Source: Ignavibacteriales bacterium
GTDB taxonomy: Bacteria > Bacteroidota > Ignavibacteria > Ignavibacteriales > Ignavibacteriaceae
NCBI GenBank assembly: GCA_015709675.1
Contig: CP054182.1
Location: forward strand, 4,009,448-4,073,447
Reading direction: 5' to 3'
Length of the DNA: 64,000 nt
This document shows positions 1 through 8,673 of this stretch, in pieces (positions within the stretch are counted from its first letter, which is position 1; each line of letters begins with the position of its first letter). The translations under genes and the position numbers were made by a program. Below the pieces are notes generated by a model. The model was not told the DNA's origin. It worked only from the letters and a program-made list of their open reading frames with translations, and searched no databases.

Positions 1-1380
1 CTTTGGTGGGGGCACCGCATTCCGGTATGGTACCACAAGGATACCAAAGAAATGTATGTTAACGCGGTTCCTCCGGCTGATATACAAAACTGGCATCAGG
101 ACGATGATGTTCTTGACACCTGGGCTTCATCATGGCTCTGGGCGCATGATGTGTTCCGCACTGATGAAGAACAGAAGTATTATCTGCCGACCGATCTGCT
201 GGTCACCGCGCCTGATATTATCTTTTTCTGGGTTGCGCGTATGATTATGGCAACCATTCATTTCAAAAAAGAGATTCCGTTCAGGGATGTATACTTTACT
301 TCAGTGATACGCGATCTGCAGGGACGCAAGATGAGCAAATCGCTCGGCAATTCCCCCGACCCGATTGAGGTGATTAATGAATACGGCGCTGATGCACTAC
401 GCTTCACCATCATCTATCTTGCTCCGCTCGGGCAGGATGTGCTTTTTTCAGCCGAGAAGAGTGAGTTCGGAAGAAACTTTGCCAACAAATTATGGAATGC
501 AGGACGTTTCCTCCTGATGAACAAAGGGAGTGAAGATATATCATCAGCAGTGCTGCTCGAGGATGATCTGGTTGACAAGTGGATTAACTCCCGCCTGAAC
601 CGGACCCTGCGCGATCTGGAAGAGTCCATGAGCAGGTTCGATATTAACATTGCGTCAAAGACGATATACTCATTTGTCTGGAATGATTTCTGCGACTGGT
701 ATATCGAGCTGATCAAAAACAAGCTGTATTCACAGGATCCGGCAGTGAAAGGATCGGCACTCAAAAAAGCCGCGGGTATTTTTGAATCATTGCTTCAGAT
801 TGTGCATCCGTTCATGCCGTTTATCACCGAAGAACTGTGGCAGGCATTCGGCACGGAGGACTCAAGAAAGAGTATTTCTGTATCAGGATATCCTGTTTCA
901 GATCTGACGAAAATTGATGACACCGTTGAAAAGGAAATGGGACTGCTGCAGGATGTGATCACCGGAGTCCGTAATATCCGCGGTGAGATGAATATACCGC
1001 CTTCAAAGGCGCTCGAAGTTTTTGTCCGCGGCGCTTCCCTTTCGCCGGTGTATGCCGAGTATATAAAGAAGCTTGCTAAAGCTTCTGAAGTAACCATCTC
1101 CGAAAATCTGACAAAGCCGCCCAAGTCAGCATCTTCAGTAGTACGCGACTGCGAAATTTTCGTTCCGCTTGAAGGGCTGATTGATCTTGAGGCAGAGCGT
1201 GCACGTCTTGAGAAGGAGATCACCCGTCTTAAGGGAGCGCTTACCGGTGTTGAAAAGAAACTGGCAAATCAGTCATTCGTCTCAAATGCTCCTGCTGATG
1301 TAGTAGCGAAGGAGAAAGCGAAGCAGAATGACTGGAAACTGCAGATTGAGAAGCTTGAGGAGAGCCTCAAAAATCTGTAA
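1..1380 (+). CDS. valS: Valyl-tRNA synthetase, 3' part
   Basis: Class I aminoacyl-tRNA synthetase that charges tRNA-Val in the cytoplasm. The reading frame is open from base 1, so the gene starts upstream of the window; 459 residues are visible. Seen: the WWGHRIPVWY stretch at the very start, the DVLDTWASSWLW motif of the catalytic core, the KMSKS loop at bases 328-342, the anticodon-binding helical domain, and a C-terminal Arg/Glu/Lys-rich coiled coil (about the last 65 residues) typical of ValRS tRNA-binding arms. The first in-frame ATG (52) is internal and not the start. The gene ends before a repeat-filled intergenic region. Confidence 0.97.
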   Translation, partial: LWWGHRIPVWYHKDTKEMYVNAVPPADIQNWHQDDDVLDTWASSWLWAHDVFRTDEEQKYYLPTDLLVTAPDIIFFWVARMIMATIHFKKEIPFRDVYFTSVIRDLQGRKMSKSLGNSPDPIEVINEYGADALRFTIIYLAPLGQDVLFSAEKSEFGRNFANKLWNAGRFLLMNKGSEDISSAVLLEDDLVDKWINSRLNRTLRDLEESMSRFDINIASKTIYSFVWNDFCDWYIELIKNKLYSQDPAVKGSALKKAAGIFESLLQIVHPFMPFITEELWQAFGTEDSRKSISVSGYPVSDLTKIDDTVEKEMGLLQDVITGVRNIRGEMNIPPSKALEVFVRGASLSPVYAEYIKKLAKASEVTISENLTKPPKSASSVVRDCEIFVPLEGLIDLEAERARLEKEITRLKGALTGVEKKLANQSFVSNAPADVVAKEKAKQNDWKLQIEKLEESLKNL

Positions 1381-1515
1381 TCTGAAGAATGAATGATGAA
1401 GTATGAATTCATCCATGATTTTTCTTAGAACATGCAATTTCAGGAAAGATTGTATATAGCGGCGCGATTTAAATTGTCAGACATTATTAATTGCTAAATA
1501 CTCATTACTAATTCT

Positions 1516-2115
1516 AATGTCATCCCTCTGGGATTTTGTTTGATGGATTCCAATTGATTGCTACAAAAATTTCATCCCTTCGGGATTTTTTTAACTTCGA
1601 AGGCGTGTTATTATTGTAGAAAAAGAATACCAGAGAACACCCGTCCAAACGCCTAGGGCGTGACATTTTATTTGATATATTAACGCACACCGCCCGAAGA
1701 TGCCTTTATAATGTCATCCCTTCGGGATTTTGGATTGCCTTCTCAAATTGAATCCTACAGTAATGTCATCCCTCCGGGATTTTGTTTTATAGATTCCAAT
1801 TCATTGCTACAGAAATTTCATCCCTCCGGGATTTTTTAACGCCGAAGGGGTGACATTATTGTAGAATCGGATCATTGCAAGTGCCGTGAAAAACACCGAA
1901 GGCGTGACATTTTATGTGATATATTAACCCACACCACCCGCAGATGCATTTACAATGTCATCCCTCCGGGATTTTGGTTTGCTTTCTCAAATTGAATCCT
2001 ACAGTAATGTCATCCCTCCGGGATTTTTTTAACGCCGAAGGCGTGATATTATTGTAGAAAACATTTACCAACCCCAAACCCCTAAAACGCCAGAGGCGTG
2101 ATATTATAAATTCCC
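1516..2115. repeat. Tandem intergenic array of TCATCCC and GGCGTGA units
   Basis: The 750-base gap between valS and holA holds about seven copies of a unit like GTCATCCCTCCGGGATTTT (near 1516, 1567, 1710, 1762, 1813, 1954, 2006) and about six copies of a partner like GCCGAAGGCGTGACATT (near 1593, 1648, 1838, 1893, 2031, 2087), often followed by ATTGTAGAA. They are nested in a longer unit of about 245 bases repeated about 2.5 times: the GATATATTAAC block recurs at 1674 and 1918, and ATTCCAATT recurs at 1547 and 1793. Each unit is itself a small palindrome (CCCTCCGGG, GCCGAAGGC). No ORF is supported here. Function unknown. Confidence 0.85.
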
Positions 2116-2130
2116 TGATTACATATATAT

Positions 2131-3162
2131 CTATGAAAGGATTTCAGACATCAGCATGAGGAACAGGGTCTTCTCATCAGTCGCTGAAGTTTTGACGGCA
2201 AGTTCAGTTCTGTGAAGAGCATCAATAATCCGGTAAAGGTCTGCCATGGTATATTTGGCTGCAGCTGCTTTACTGTCCTTCAGAAAAAACGGATGCACTC
2301 CAATACTCCGCGCCATAACATCATCAGTTTTACTAGTCCGCATCATTTCATGCAGCCGCGCCAGTCCAAAGAAATAGCGAAAGAGCATAGTGAGTGACGG
2401 CAGTATGCTGTCTCCTTTACTGACCATACTGTTCGCAATCTTAAAAGCCAGTTCCTTATTGCGCCCGCCCAAAGCATTCTGCAGATCAAATATGGTATAT
2501 TCTTTTGTATTATCAGAGAGGAGCCGCACTGCATCCGCGGTAATCAGTTCTTCCTCGCCAGCATTGGTAATCATCTTTTCAAGCTGATTCTCAAGCAGAC
2601 GGGTATCACTTCCGGTGATATCAATAAGAAGCTGCGCATCCATCCAGGAAATTTTCTTTCCCTTTTCAGCCATATATCCGGTCACCCATGAGGCAAGTTC
2701 ATTGCCTTTGAGTTCCGGCGCTTCATATACAATACCGTAACCCGCCGCCTTCAGCAGAACCCCTTTATCAAAATCCTTTTTAATGCCGTCATAGATGATT
2801 ACCAGCACTGTGTCAGGTGAGGGAGACTCAAGATAACTGAGGAGACGCTCGCGGTCTTTTGCGTCCGTCTTCTCAAACTCCCTGTAGATAATCAGCTTTT
2901 TACCGCCGCCAAACGGATAGGAGAGAGCGGAAGAAAATACATCCGCGCAGGAGTGGGTTGAGCCAAAGTATGTTTCGTTATCAAAGTCTGATAATATATC
3001 CGGCTTCACCTTTTCCGTAATCTGTGTTACAAAAGTATTAAGCAGTGACTGATCAGCACCAAAGAGGAGATAGGTATTTTTTACCGCTCCCTTCTTCAGT
3101 TCATTCTGCGCGGTCTGAATGCGGTGGATTTGCGGTTTTTCCCTGACAGCAGTCTTGCTCAT
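2131..3162 (-). CDS. holA: DNA polymerase III subunit delta
   Basis: Clamp-loader subunit that opens the beta sliding clamp during replication. The 343-residue length and the overall pattern fit the HolA family: an N-terminal AAA+-like region beginning around YLLFGADQSLL, a middle region with the LLENQLEKM segment, and a C-terminal helical domain with DLYRIIDALHRTELAVK near the end. There is no functional Walker site, as usual for delta. The ATG at 3162 overlaps the stop of the small MetS-like gene (ATGA), so the two are probably translationally coupled. Downstream lies the repeat array. Identification rests on recognised family pattern only. Confidence 0.88.
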   Translation of the reverse strand: MSKTAVREKPQIHRIQTAQNELKKGAVKNTYLLFGADQSLLNTFVTQITEKVKPDILSDFDNETYFGSTHSCADVFSSALSYPFGGGKKLIIYREFEKTDAKDRERLLSYLESPSPDTVLVIIYDGIKKDFDKGVLLKAAGYGIVYEAPELKGNELASWVTGYMAEKGKKISWMDAQLLIDITGSDTRLLENQLEKMITNAGEEELITADAVRLLSDNTKEYTIFDLQNALGGRNKELAFKIANSMVSKGDSILPSLTMLFRYFFGLARLHEMMRTSKTDDVMARSIGVHPFFLKDSKAAAAKYTMADLYRIIDALHRTELAVKTSATDEKTLFLMLMSEILS

Positions 3163-3281
3163 TCTCCGGATTCCTTTTTTCTCTTTTCATAGCGGGAAGC
3201 AAGGATGATCATATATATCAGACCTCCCCAGACCAGCCCGAGAACAAAAATCATATTCACCAGGGTCCTGATTTCCATCAT
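3159..3281 (-). CDS. MetS-like small subunit of the NSS transporter (40 aa)
   Basis: A 40-codon ORF with ATG at 3281 overlapping the transporter stop (ATGA) and with TGA at 3161-3159 overlapping the holA start (ATGA). It encodes a short N-terminus (MMEIRTL), one membrane helix (VNMIFVLGLVWGGLIYMIIL) and a charged tail (SRYEKRKKESGE). In other bacteria the NSS transporter MetP is followed by a tiny one-helix subunit, MetS, with a WGGL-type motif; this ORF has the same position, size and motif. The function is inferred from those three points. It would be missed by any caller with a 60-codon cut-off. Confidence 0.8.
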   Translation of the reverse strand: MMEIRTLVNMIFVLGLVWGGLIYMIILASRYEKRKKESGE

Positions 3282-4744
3282 GCACTCTCCTTTCCGCTCC
3301 GGGTAAGCAGTTTATTTATTGATATCAGCACCGTGAGCACCAAACCCCACTGAAAGAGCACAGTACCGGCATTCTCCACATGAAACGGATTCCACCACTC
3401 GGCATCCCAGGTCACTGATGAGATCAGCCACCAGAGAATCAGGGCAATTGCCTGTACCGGTACTATCCAGGTAATAAGTATATCATACCATCTGCCGATT
3501 TTTATATCGCTTCCTTCGTGATTAATCACCCTTTCCCTGAATCGTGACGCGCCATGTTTAATAACCGCGAATGCAATAAACGCACCGCTGAGCATGAGGG
3601 CAACTCCCCAGACCCAGTCCTGATTAATCAGGAAGGATGAACTGAACGCGGAGGGAATTCCCAGCACCGCTCCCAGCACGACAACTATGATGATGGCCCG
3701 CCGTCTGTTTATACCCGCATCAATAAAGGTACGGGTCGCAAGTTCAACCATGGAAATAAGAGAAGTAAGCGCGGCAAAAAAGAGCGCAAGAAAGAACAAA
3801 GATGCAAGGAGAATGTTTACCGATGAGCTTCCGGTGATTTTTTCAAACAGCTGCGGCAGATAGATAAAAGTGAGTCCTGTATTTGCCGGACCGGATTTAG
3901 CAATTTCAACCATTGCATCAGCAGAACTTAAGGAGAAGACGGTTGAAAAAATCATCATACCGGCAAGAAGAGAGATGGAATTGTTTCCAAAGCCGATGAG
4001 CGCCGCGTTAAGTGCAATATCCTCCTTTTTACGCATATATATAGCATAGACCATAATCAGTCCCCAACCGGCGCCGGTATCCCATGCGTTCTGCGTAAGC
4101 GCATTCAGCCAGATGCGGTAATCCGTCAGTTTTTCAAAGTCAGGCGTAAAGAAATACTTCAGGCCGTCAAGAGCACCGGGGAGTGTGACTGCACGGATAA
4201 AAAGAATAACAAGAATGATGAGAAGCGAAGGCACCAGATATCGCGATACCCTCTCGATGCCTTTTGATATACCATGGTAAACGATAGCTCCGCAGAGAAG
4301 AATTACCAGCAGATGAAACAGCGCCGGCTGATAACCATTTGAGAAGGTATTCCAGAATGCAAGATGATCATCAACGGCAAAAAGTTCACCTGTTACCGCC
4401 GTTGAAAAATAACGGAGGCACCAGCCGGTAACAACTGAGTAATAAAACATAATTGCCGTTGCCACAAACACGATGAACGCCCCCATCCATGCATAGTTTT
4501 TTCCGGCAGTTTCCGCTATGGCGTAAATAGGACCCTTACGCGTTGATTTACCGAGAGCAAACTCCGATATAATAAGCGGAAGTGACCAAAGGAAAAGAAA
4601 TATCACCCAGGGAATAAGGAAAGTGCCTCCTTCGTTCTGGGCAACGACACGGGAAAAACGCCAGATATTGCCCGTTCCCACCGCTATGCCAAGCGTTGAA
4701 ATAATGAGCATCCATCTGCTTGAAAAGAAATCTTCCTGCTTCAT
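3278..4744 (-). CDS. Sodium-dependent amino-acid transporter, NSS family
   Basis: Inner-membrane Na+-coupled symporter of the neurotransmitter:sodium symporter family (LeuT fold), 488 residues with about 11-12 membrane helices. The diagnostic TM1 motif AVGTGNIWRFSRVVAQNEGG is near residue 20, followed by FLIPW and EFALGKSTRKGP, equivalent to the unwound TM1 and loop that bind Na+ and substrate in LeuT. A strong ribosome site (AGGAGGAAT) precedes the ATG. The MetS-like ORF directly downstream points to the MetP branch, members of which import methionine and alanine; the substrate here is inference. A terminator for the upstream cyclophilin gene lies just 5', so this gene may have its own promoter or depend on read-through. 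Confidence 0.92.
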   Translation of the reverse strand: MKQEDFFSSRWMLIISTLGIAVGTGNIWRFSRVVAQNEGGTFLIPWVIFLFLWSLPLIISEFALGKSTRKGPIYAIAETAGKNYAWMGAFIVFVATAIMFYYSVVTGWCLRYFSTAVTGELFAVDDHLAFWNTFSNGYQPALFHLLVILLCGAIVYHGISKGIERVSRYLVPSLLIILVILFIRAVTLPGALDGLKYFFTPDFEKLTDYRIWLNALTQNAWDTGAGWGLIMVYAIYMRKKEDIALNAALIGFGNNSISLLAGMMIFSTVFSLSSADAMVEIAKSGPANTGLTFIYLPQLFEKITGSSSVNILLASLFFLALFFAALTSLISMVELATRTFIDAGINRRRAIIIVVVLGAVLGIPSAFSSSFLINQDWVWGVALMLSGAFIAFAVIKHGASRFRERVINHEGSDIKIGRWYDILITWIVPVQAIALILWWLISSVTWDAEWWNPFHVENAGTVLFQWGLVLTVLISINKLLTRSGKESA

Positions 4745-4768
4745 ATTCCTCCTTCTGTCTGAAAGAAA

Positions 4769-4794
4769 AATCCCCGGCCGTAAAGACCGGGGAA
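4769..4794 (-). terminator. Rho-independent terminator after the cyclophilin gene
   Basis: On the minus strand a 7-bp stem TCCCCGG / CCGGGGA with a 9-base loop is followed at once by TTTTTCTTTC. It sits between the cyclophilin stop (4846) and the NSS transporter start (4744), so it ends the ftsK-to-cyclophilin run. Confidence 0.75.
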
Positions 4795-4845
4795 TGAAAT
4801 ATACACTGCGGCTGAGGTATCAGGCATATATATCCTGTCTTCCGG

Positions 4846-5478
4846 TTAATCCCGCTCTTCGATCTTTACTGATTTAATTACCACATCAGTCAGCGGTTTG
4901 TCATACGGCTTTGAAGTAGGAACTTTTCCGATTGCTTCAACCACACTCAGGCCGCCGATAACTTTTCCGAATACGGTATGTTTTCCGTCAAGCCATGGAG
5001 TTGCCACCAGGGTGATAAAGAACTGGCTTCCGTTGGTATTCGGGCCGGCATTTGCCATAGAAAGGATTCCGGCACCGGTATGTTTCAGAGCAGGTCTGAT
5101 TTCATCTTCAAACTTGCCTCCCCATAAGCTTGCGCCGCCTCTTCCGGTTCCGGTCGGGTCGCCGCCCTGAATCATGAATTTATCTATTACTCTGTGGAAG
5201 ATCACTCCGTCATAATAACCTTTTTTGGCAAGGCCGGTAAAGTTTTCAACGGTTTTCGGGGTTTCGCTTGCAAAGAGCTCGATTTCGATGGTGCCCATGC
5301 TGGTTTCCATCACAGCAATCACACGCTTTGCTGTTTTGTTTGTATCGCTCATATCTGGACTTTCATTGGATTGTATAGTTGTTTCCGGAGCCGGATTTCC
5401 GGTATCCGTATTTGTTTTTGAATCACTGCATCCTGTCAGGATAAAAAATACAAGAAGCAAAGCTGAGAGTTGTTTCAT
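4846..5478 (-). CDS. Cyclophilin-type peptidyl-prolyl cis-trans isomerase, lipoprotein
   Basis: Catalyses cis-trans isomerisation of Xaa-Pro bonds, here in the periplasm. The N-terminus has a lipoprotein signal peptide with lipobox LTGC (Cys17), followed by a Ser/Thr/Asn-rich linker to about residue 50. The cyclophilin domain follows: [39 protein letters not shown] and [12 protein letters not shown] contain the conserved catalytic Arg (FHR), the Gln-Gly-Gly and the Phe-Phe-Ile elements, and the Trp of cyclosporin-sensitive types is present in PWLDGKH. It starts 23 bases after uppP, so it is probably co-transcribed, and a terminator follows. 210 residues is normal for a lipid-anchored bacterial member. 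Confidence 0.93.
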   Translation of the reverse strand: MKQLSALLLVFFILTGCSDSKTNTDTGNPAPETTIQSNESPDMSDTNKTAKRVIAVMETSMGTIEIELFASETPKTVENFTGLAKKGYYDGVIFHRVIDKFMIQGGDPTGTGRGGASLWGGKFEDEIRPALKHTGAGILSMANAGPNTNGSQFFITLVATPWLDGKHTVFGKVIGGLSVVEAIGKVPTSKPYDKPLTDVVIKSVKIEERD

Positions 5479-5501
5479 TCGTATCTCCTTTTTAGTTGTA
5501 T

Positions 5502-6350
5502 TTATGGTGTAATAATTCCGCTGAACAGCAGCGCGAGGATAATCACGCCGACCGCTATCCGGTAGTATATAAACAAAAATGTGCTGTTCTTCCTCAGATA
5601 TTTAAGCAGGAAGTCAATCGCGAACCATCCGCTCACTCCTGAGACCGCTGTCGCAACGGCAAGCTGCAGCATGTCGTAGGAGGGAGGAGACTCAAGTGTC
5701 TGCTTAAGTTCCAGCATCCCGCTTGCAAAGATAGCAGGAATGGAGAGAAGAAAAGAAAAACGGGCGGCAGTTTCGCGGTTAAATCCGCAAAAAAGCCCGC
5801 CGGTAAGTGTGGTGCCGGAACGGGAAGAACCGGGTATCAGTGCAACCGCCTGCGCAAGCCCCACAATGAGTGCATCGCGCAGCGTTACCTTTTCGATACC
5901 GCGGTTGTGTTTTGCAAGTTTTTCCGCGAGAGCAAGAATCAGCGCAAGAACGATGAGACTGGTCGCGATGACATACAGGTTCTTTGTGAGCGCGCCTTCA
6001 ATGATATCCTTAAATCCGAGACCGATGACCACAATTGGGATGGTTCCTACAATTACCGCCCATCCAAGACGTGAGTTCAGCGATTGCTCTTTAAATGCTA
6101 CTCTTTTCAGGAGGTTTTCATTTACAAAGTCTTTTACAATGTTAATTACATCGTTCCAGAAATAGATAAGAATGGAGCCGAGCGTTCCGAGCTGAATAAC
6201 GGCAATAAACGCGGTCCACTCAGCCGGATTGGATTCGTTAATAAGCCCCATAAACTTGCCCGCCAGGGTTAAATGGCCGGTGCTGCTGATGGGAAGAAAT
6301 TCAGATAATCCCTGTACTATGCCAAGGATAATTGCATCAAGTAAACTCAA
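5502..6350 (-). CDS. uppP: Undecaprenyl-diphosphatase
   Basis: Inner-membrane phosphatase that recycles undecaprenyl pyrophosphate to the monophosphate carrier used for peptidoglycan and glycan assembly. Diagnostic motifs are both present: the N-terminal [14 protein letters not shown] with the catalytic Glu, and [13 protein letters not shown] with the conserved Arg in the second half. 282 residues with about eight membrane helices is standard for the BacA/UppP family. It lies 40 bases after the outer-membrane protein gene and 23 bases before the cyclophilin, in an envelope operon. Confidence 0.95.
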   Translation of the reverse strand: MSLLDAIILGIVQGLSEFLPISSTGHLTLAGKFMGLINESNPAEWTAFIAVIQLGTLGSILIYFWNDVINIVKDFVNENLLKRVAFKEQSLNSRLGWAVIVGTIPIVVIGLGFKDIIEGALTKNLYVIATSLIVLALILALAEKLAKHNRGIEKVTLRDALIVGLAQAVALIPGSSRSGTTLTGGLFCGFNRETAARFSFLLSIPAIFASGMLELKQTLESPPSYDMLQLAVATAVSGVSGWFAIDFLLKYLRKNSTFLFIYYRIAVGVIILALLFSGIITP

Positions 6351-6390
6351 AAAGACTCCTTATTAATTTGACAGCGGCACTGATCAGGCA

Positions 6391-7041
6391 TCAGAAGATG
6401 TACGAGACGCCCAATTTAATGCCGAACGAAAATATATTCATGGAAAGATTTTCCGGCGTGAGCAGCGAGGTCATTCCCTTGCCATCCTTTTCCGGCTCAC
6501 CATTCATATCATATCTGATATCACCCGCTATATACGCGTAAAGATTTTCTGATAGAGCAGTATTCCCCTCCGCTTTTACCAGAAACCCGACACCCGCCGA
6601 GGTGAATGATTTTTTTACATTTGAGCCGGGGATGGTTTCTTCAACCGTAGTGAAACGGGGTCCCGCTCCGGCGCCAAGACGGAGATTATATCCTTTACCT
6701 GACGTGACTGAAGAAACAATCACCGATGGAGCCAAAATTCCGTAACCGAACTCATACTGGCTCGCTATAAACGGGTAGGTATAGGAGTTCAGGAAATAGG
6801 CGAACTCAGCCGCATAGCTGTAGCCGCCTGATATATATCCTGCCTCACCGGCAAACTCAACCGAGGTTGAGAAGGTATTCACTTGCTGATCAGCGGGTGC
6901 GTAATTAAAATTGAGATAATCCTTCATTGCCGGGGCGGTAAAAAAACTGATACCCATGCTCCCCCGCACATAGAGCTGCCCGAATAACATTTCACCGGCA
7001 AGAAGAAGGAAAAGGAGGATATATCTGTTACTGTTCATCAT
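6391..7041 (-). CDS. Outer-membrane beta-barrel protein, unassigned
   Basis: 216 residues with an N-terminal signal peptide (hydrophobic core to about residue 20, GEMLFGQ cleavage region). The mature part is rich in Tyr, Gly and Ser with alternating hydrophobic residues, and it ends in ...FGIKLGVSYIF, a C-terminal aromatic residue typical of outer-membrane barrels. This suggests an 8-stranded OmpX/OmpA-like barrel. The start overlaps the preceding flippase gene by 14 bases, so they are probably co-expressed. No specific function can be read from it. Confidence 0.7.
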   Translation of the reverse strand: MMNSNRYILLFLLLAGEMLFGQLYVRGSMGISFFTAPAMKDYLNFNYAPADQQVNTFSTSVEFAGEAGYISGGYSYAAEFAYFLNSYTYPFIASQYEFGYGILAPSVIVSSVTSGKGYNLRLGAGAGPRFTTVEETIPGSNVKKSFTSAGVGFLVKAEGNTALSENLYAYIAGDIRYDMNGEPEKDGKGMTSLLTPENLSMNIFSFGIKLGVSYIF

Positions 7042-8083
7042 TGCTGAATCCGCGGAATAATCTGCTGTTAAAGAATGAGTACTTGCGTCTGAGTATCATA
7101 AAGAAAAACACTGCCGTAGATATCTGCAAAAGAAATGCTGTTGCATGAGTCATGGTTGCATAGGCAAGGCTGATTTCAGCGTTAAAGCCGTACAACTCAA
7201 CGAGCGCCGCCTTGGTGATTGCATGATATGAACCGAATCCCCCGGGAGTGGGAATCATTATGCCGATGGAACTGATACTCATGATAACCCAGCCGGTCAG
7301 GTAATCCACCGTAAGTATCAGATCCATATCAAGAACCAGCAGTCCGAGATAGGAAGTCAGCGCGTAAAAAAACATAATGCCCGCGGAGTAGATCAGCGTC
7401 AGAACATAATTCCTGATTCCCTTGAGACTTGAGAATCCCTCAATCAGTTTCAGAAGCACTTCAATGAAGCGGCGTCTGAATCCTCCTCCGGGTCCCAGTT
7501 CCACCTGATATTGTTTTATACTTCCGGTAAAGAATATCGCTGTAATAATTCCGCCGATGATGATGCCGATGGAAACTGATCCGATGATGATGGTCATGTG
7601 AAGCCAGGGAACACTCTGATATATATCACCGGTATATAGTGTGGCCGCGATGATAACCGAAAGACCAAAGAATATGATATCAAGAACCCGTTCAATCACG
7701 ATCGTGCCGAGCACCGAGGTCCGGGATACGTTTTCCAGTTCACCGAGCGAAACTGCACGCGTGACTTCACCGAGGCGGGGCACCACATTATTCACTCCGT
7801 AGCCGATCATCAGCGAAGAGAAAAGATGGAAGGGTTTTGTTCCCTGCTTAATCGTATTAAGAATAACGCCCCATCTGAGCGCTCTGAGATAATGGGAAAT
7901 CAGGGAAGAGGCAATAAATGCAGCAATCCACCCGGGATGGGACATTGCAATGCTTTCCCACATTCTGCCAAGATCTGCCCCTCTGAATGCAAGCCAGATA
8001 AAACCAATGGTCAGCAATACAGAGAATGCAACACCGGCTATTTTCCTGCCGGAATGATGCTGCTTCTTCTCAGCGGAGGTCAA
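7028..8083 (-). CDS. Flippase-like integral membrane protein (YbhN/UPF0104 type)
   Basis: Polytopic inner-membrane protein of the family that includes the membrane half of lysylphosphatidylglycerol synthase; members are linked to lipid flipping or export, but the exact substrate here is unknown. Seen: the SLMIGYGVNNVVPRLGEVTRAVSL motif in the first third (residues NNxxPRxGE) and TPGGFGSYHA near the C-terminal third, both hallmarks of the family. The longest frame begins at 8125, but the TTG at 8083 has a good ribosome site (GGAGGGAG, 9-base spacing) and reduces the overlap with lolA from 56 to 14 bases, so I prefer it. It overlaps the outer-membrane protein start by 14 bases. Confidence 0.85.
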   Translation of the reverse strand: MTSAEKKQHHSGRKIAGVAFSVLLTIGFIWLAFRGADLGRMWESIAMSHPGWIAAFIASSLISHYLRALRWGVILNTIKQGTKPFHLFSSLMIGYGVNNVVPRLGEVTRAVSLGELENVSRTSVLGTIVIERVLDIIFFGLSVIIAATLYTGDIYQSVPWLHMTIIIGSVSIGIIIGGIITAIFFTGSIKQYQVELGPGGGFRRRFIEVLLKLIEGFSSLKGIRNYVLTLIYSAGIMFFYALTSYLGLLVLDMDLILTVDYLTGWVIMSISSIGIMIPTPGGFGSYHAITKAALVELYGFNAEISLAYATMTHATAFLLQISTAVFFFMILRRKYSFFNSRLFRGFSNDEQ

Positions 8084-8654
8084 CCGTTTCAACTCCCTCC
8101 GGCCGCTCCATCGTGAAGAGGGCATCGGATATACTGCTGCTGTTCAGATTATAGGAACTGAAGCTCACTTTCATTACTGACTTATCCCTGTTGGTCACCG
8201 TCATTTCACTGATCAGTCCATCTTCATTCAGAATAATCAGCGCTTCAGAGAGAGAATCACTTTTCTTTTTTGCTTTCAGACGGATGCCTTTTTTTCCGTT
8301 AAGGGTAAGTTCTTCCGCATCCGCGTTCTTCGGAAATTCGTTAACGAATGATGAAAGATCAAACGTCTCAAGCGGAGTTCCTTCAAGATAGGTTACCGTA
8401 ATTTTTTTCAGACTTTTGTTATAGCTCCATACGCTCTCACCGTCAGAGACCACAACCACATTGCGCATCTCAAGGCGGAGGTTTTTTTCCTTTTTATGAT
8501 AGAAGGTACCGCTCAGCCCCTTCTTTCCGTCAACAATCTGGGTGAACTTAACGGAAAATTTGTTCAAAGCATTAAACCGCTTCTGCAGTTCTTCAAGCTG
8601 CTGTGCCCCGAGCCATGAGGAGAGCAGGAGTATATATATAAGGATTCTGTTCAT
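8070..8654 (-). CDS. lolA: Outer-membrane lipoprotein carrier protein LolA
   Basis: Periplasmic chaperone that shuttles lipoproteins from the inner to the outer membrane. 194 residues with a signal peptide (to about residue 17, LLLSSWLGAQ). The mature domain begins LEELQKRFNALNKFSVKFTQ and contains GTFYHKKEKNLRLEM and VSDGESVWSYNKSLKKITV, the typical half-barrel pattern of LolA with conserved Arg and Trp. It lies 19 bases after ftsK, an order also known from other bacteria. The lipoproteins encoded nearby (cyclophilin, CzcB-like, the 13172 protein) are plausible clients. Confidence 0.88.
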   Translation of the reverse strand: MNRILIYILLLSSWLGAQQLEELQKRFNALNKFSVKFTQIVDGKKGLSGTFYHKKEKNLRLEMRNVVVVSDGESVWSYNKSLKKITVTYLEGTPLETFDLSSFVNEFPKNADAEELTLNGKKGIRLKAKKKSDSLSEALIILNEDGLISEMTVTNRDKSVMKVSFSSYNLNSSSISDALFTMERPEGVETVDLR

Positions 8655-8673
8655 TATTCTAAAAGGTTATTTC

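Noticed and set aside
1516-2115. Possible CRISPR array
   Set aside because: Repeat units alternate between two types, differ in sequence from copy to copy, and spacers are not of uniform length; no cas genes are present.
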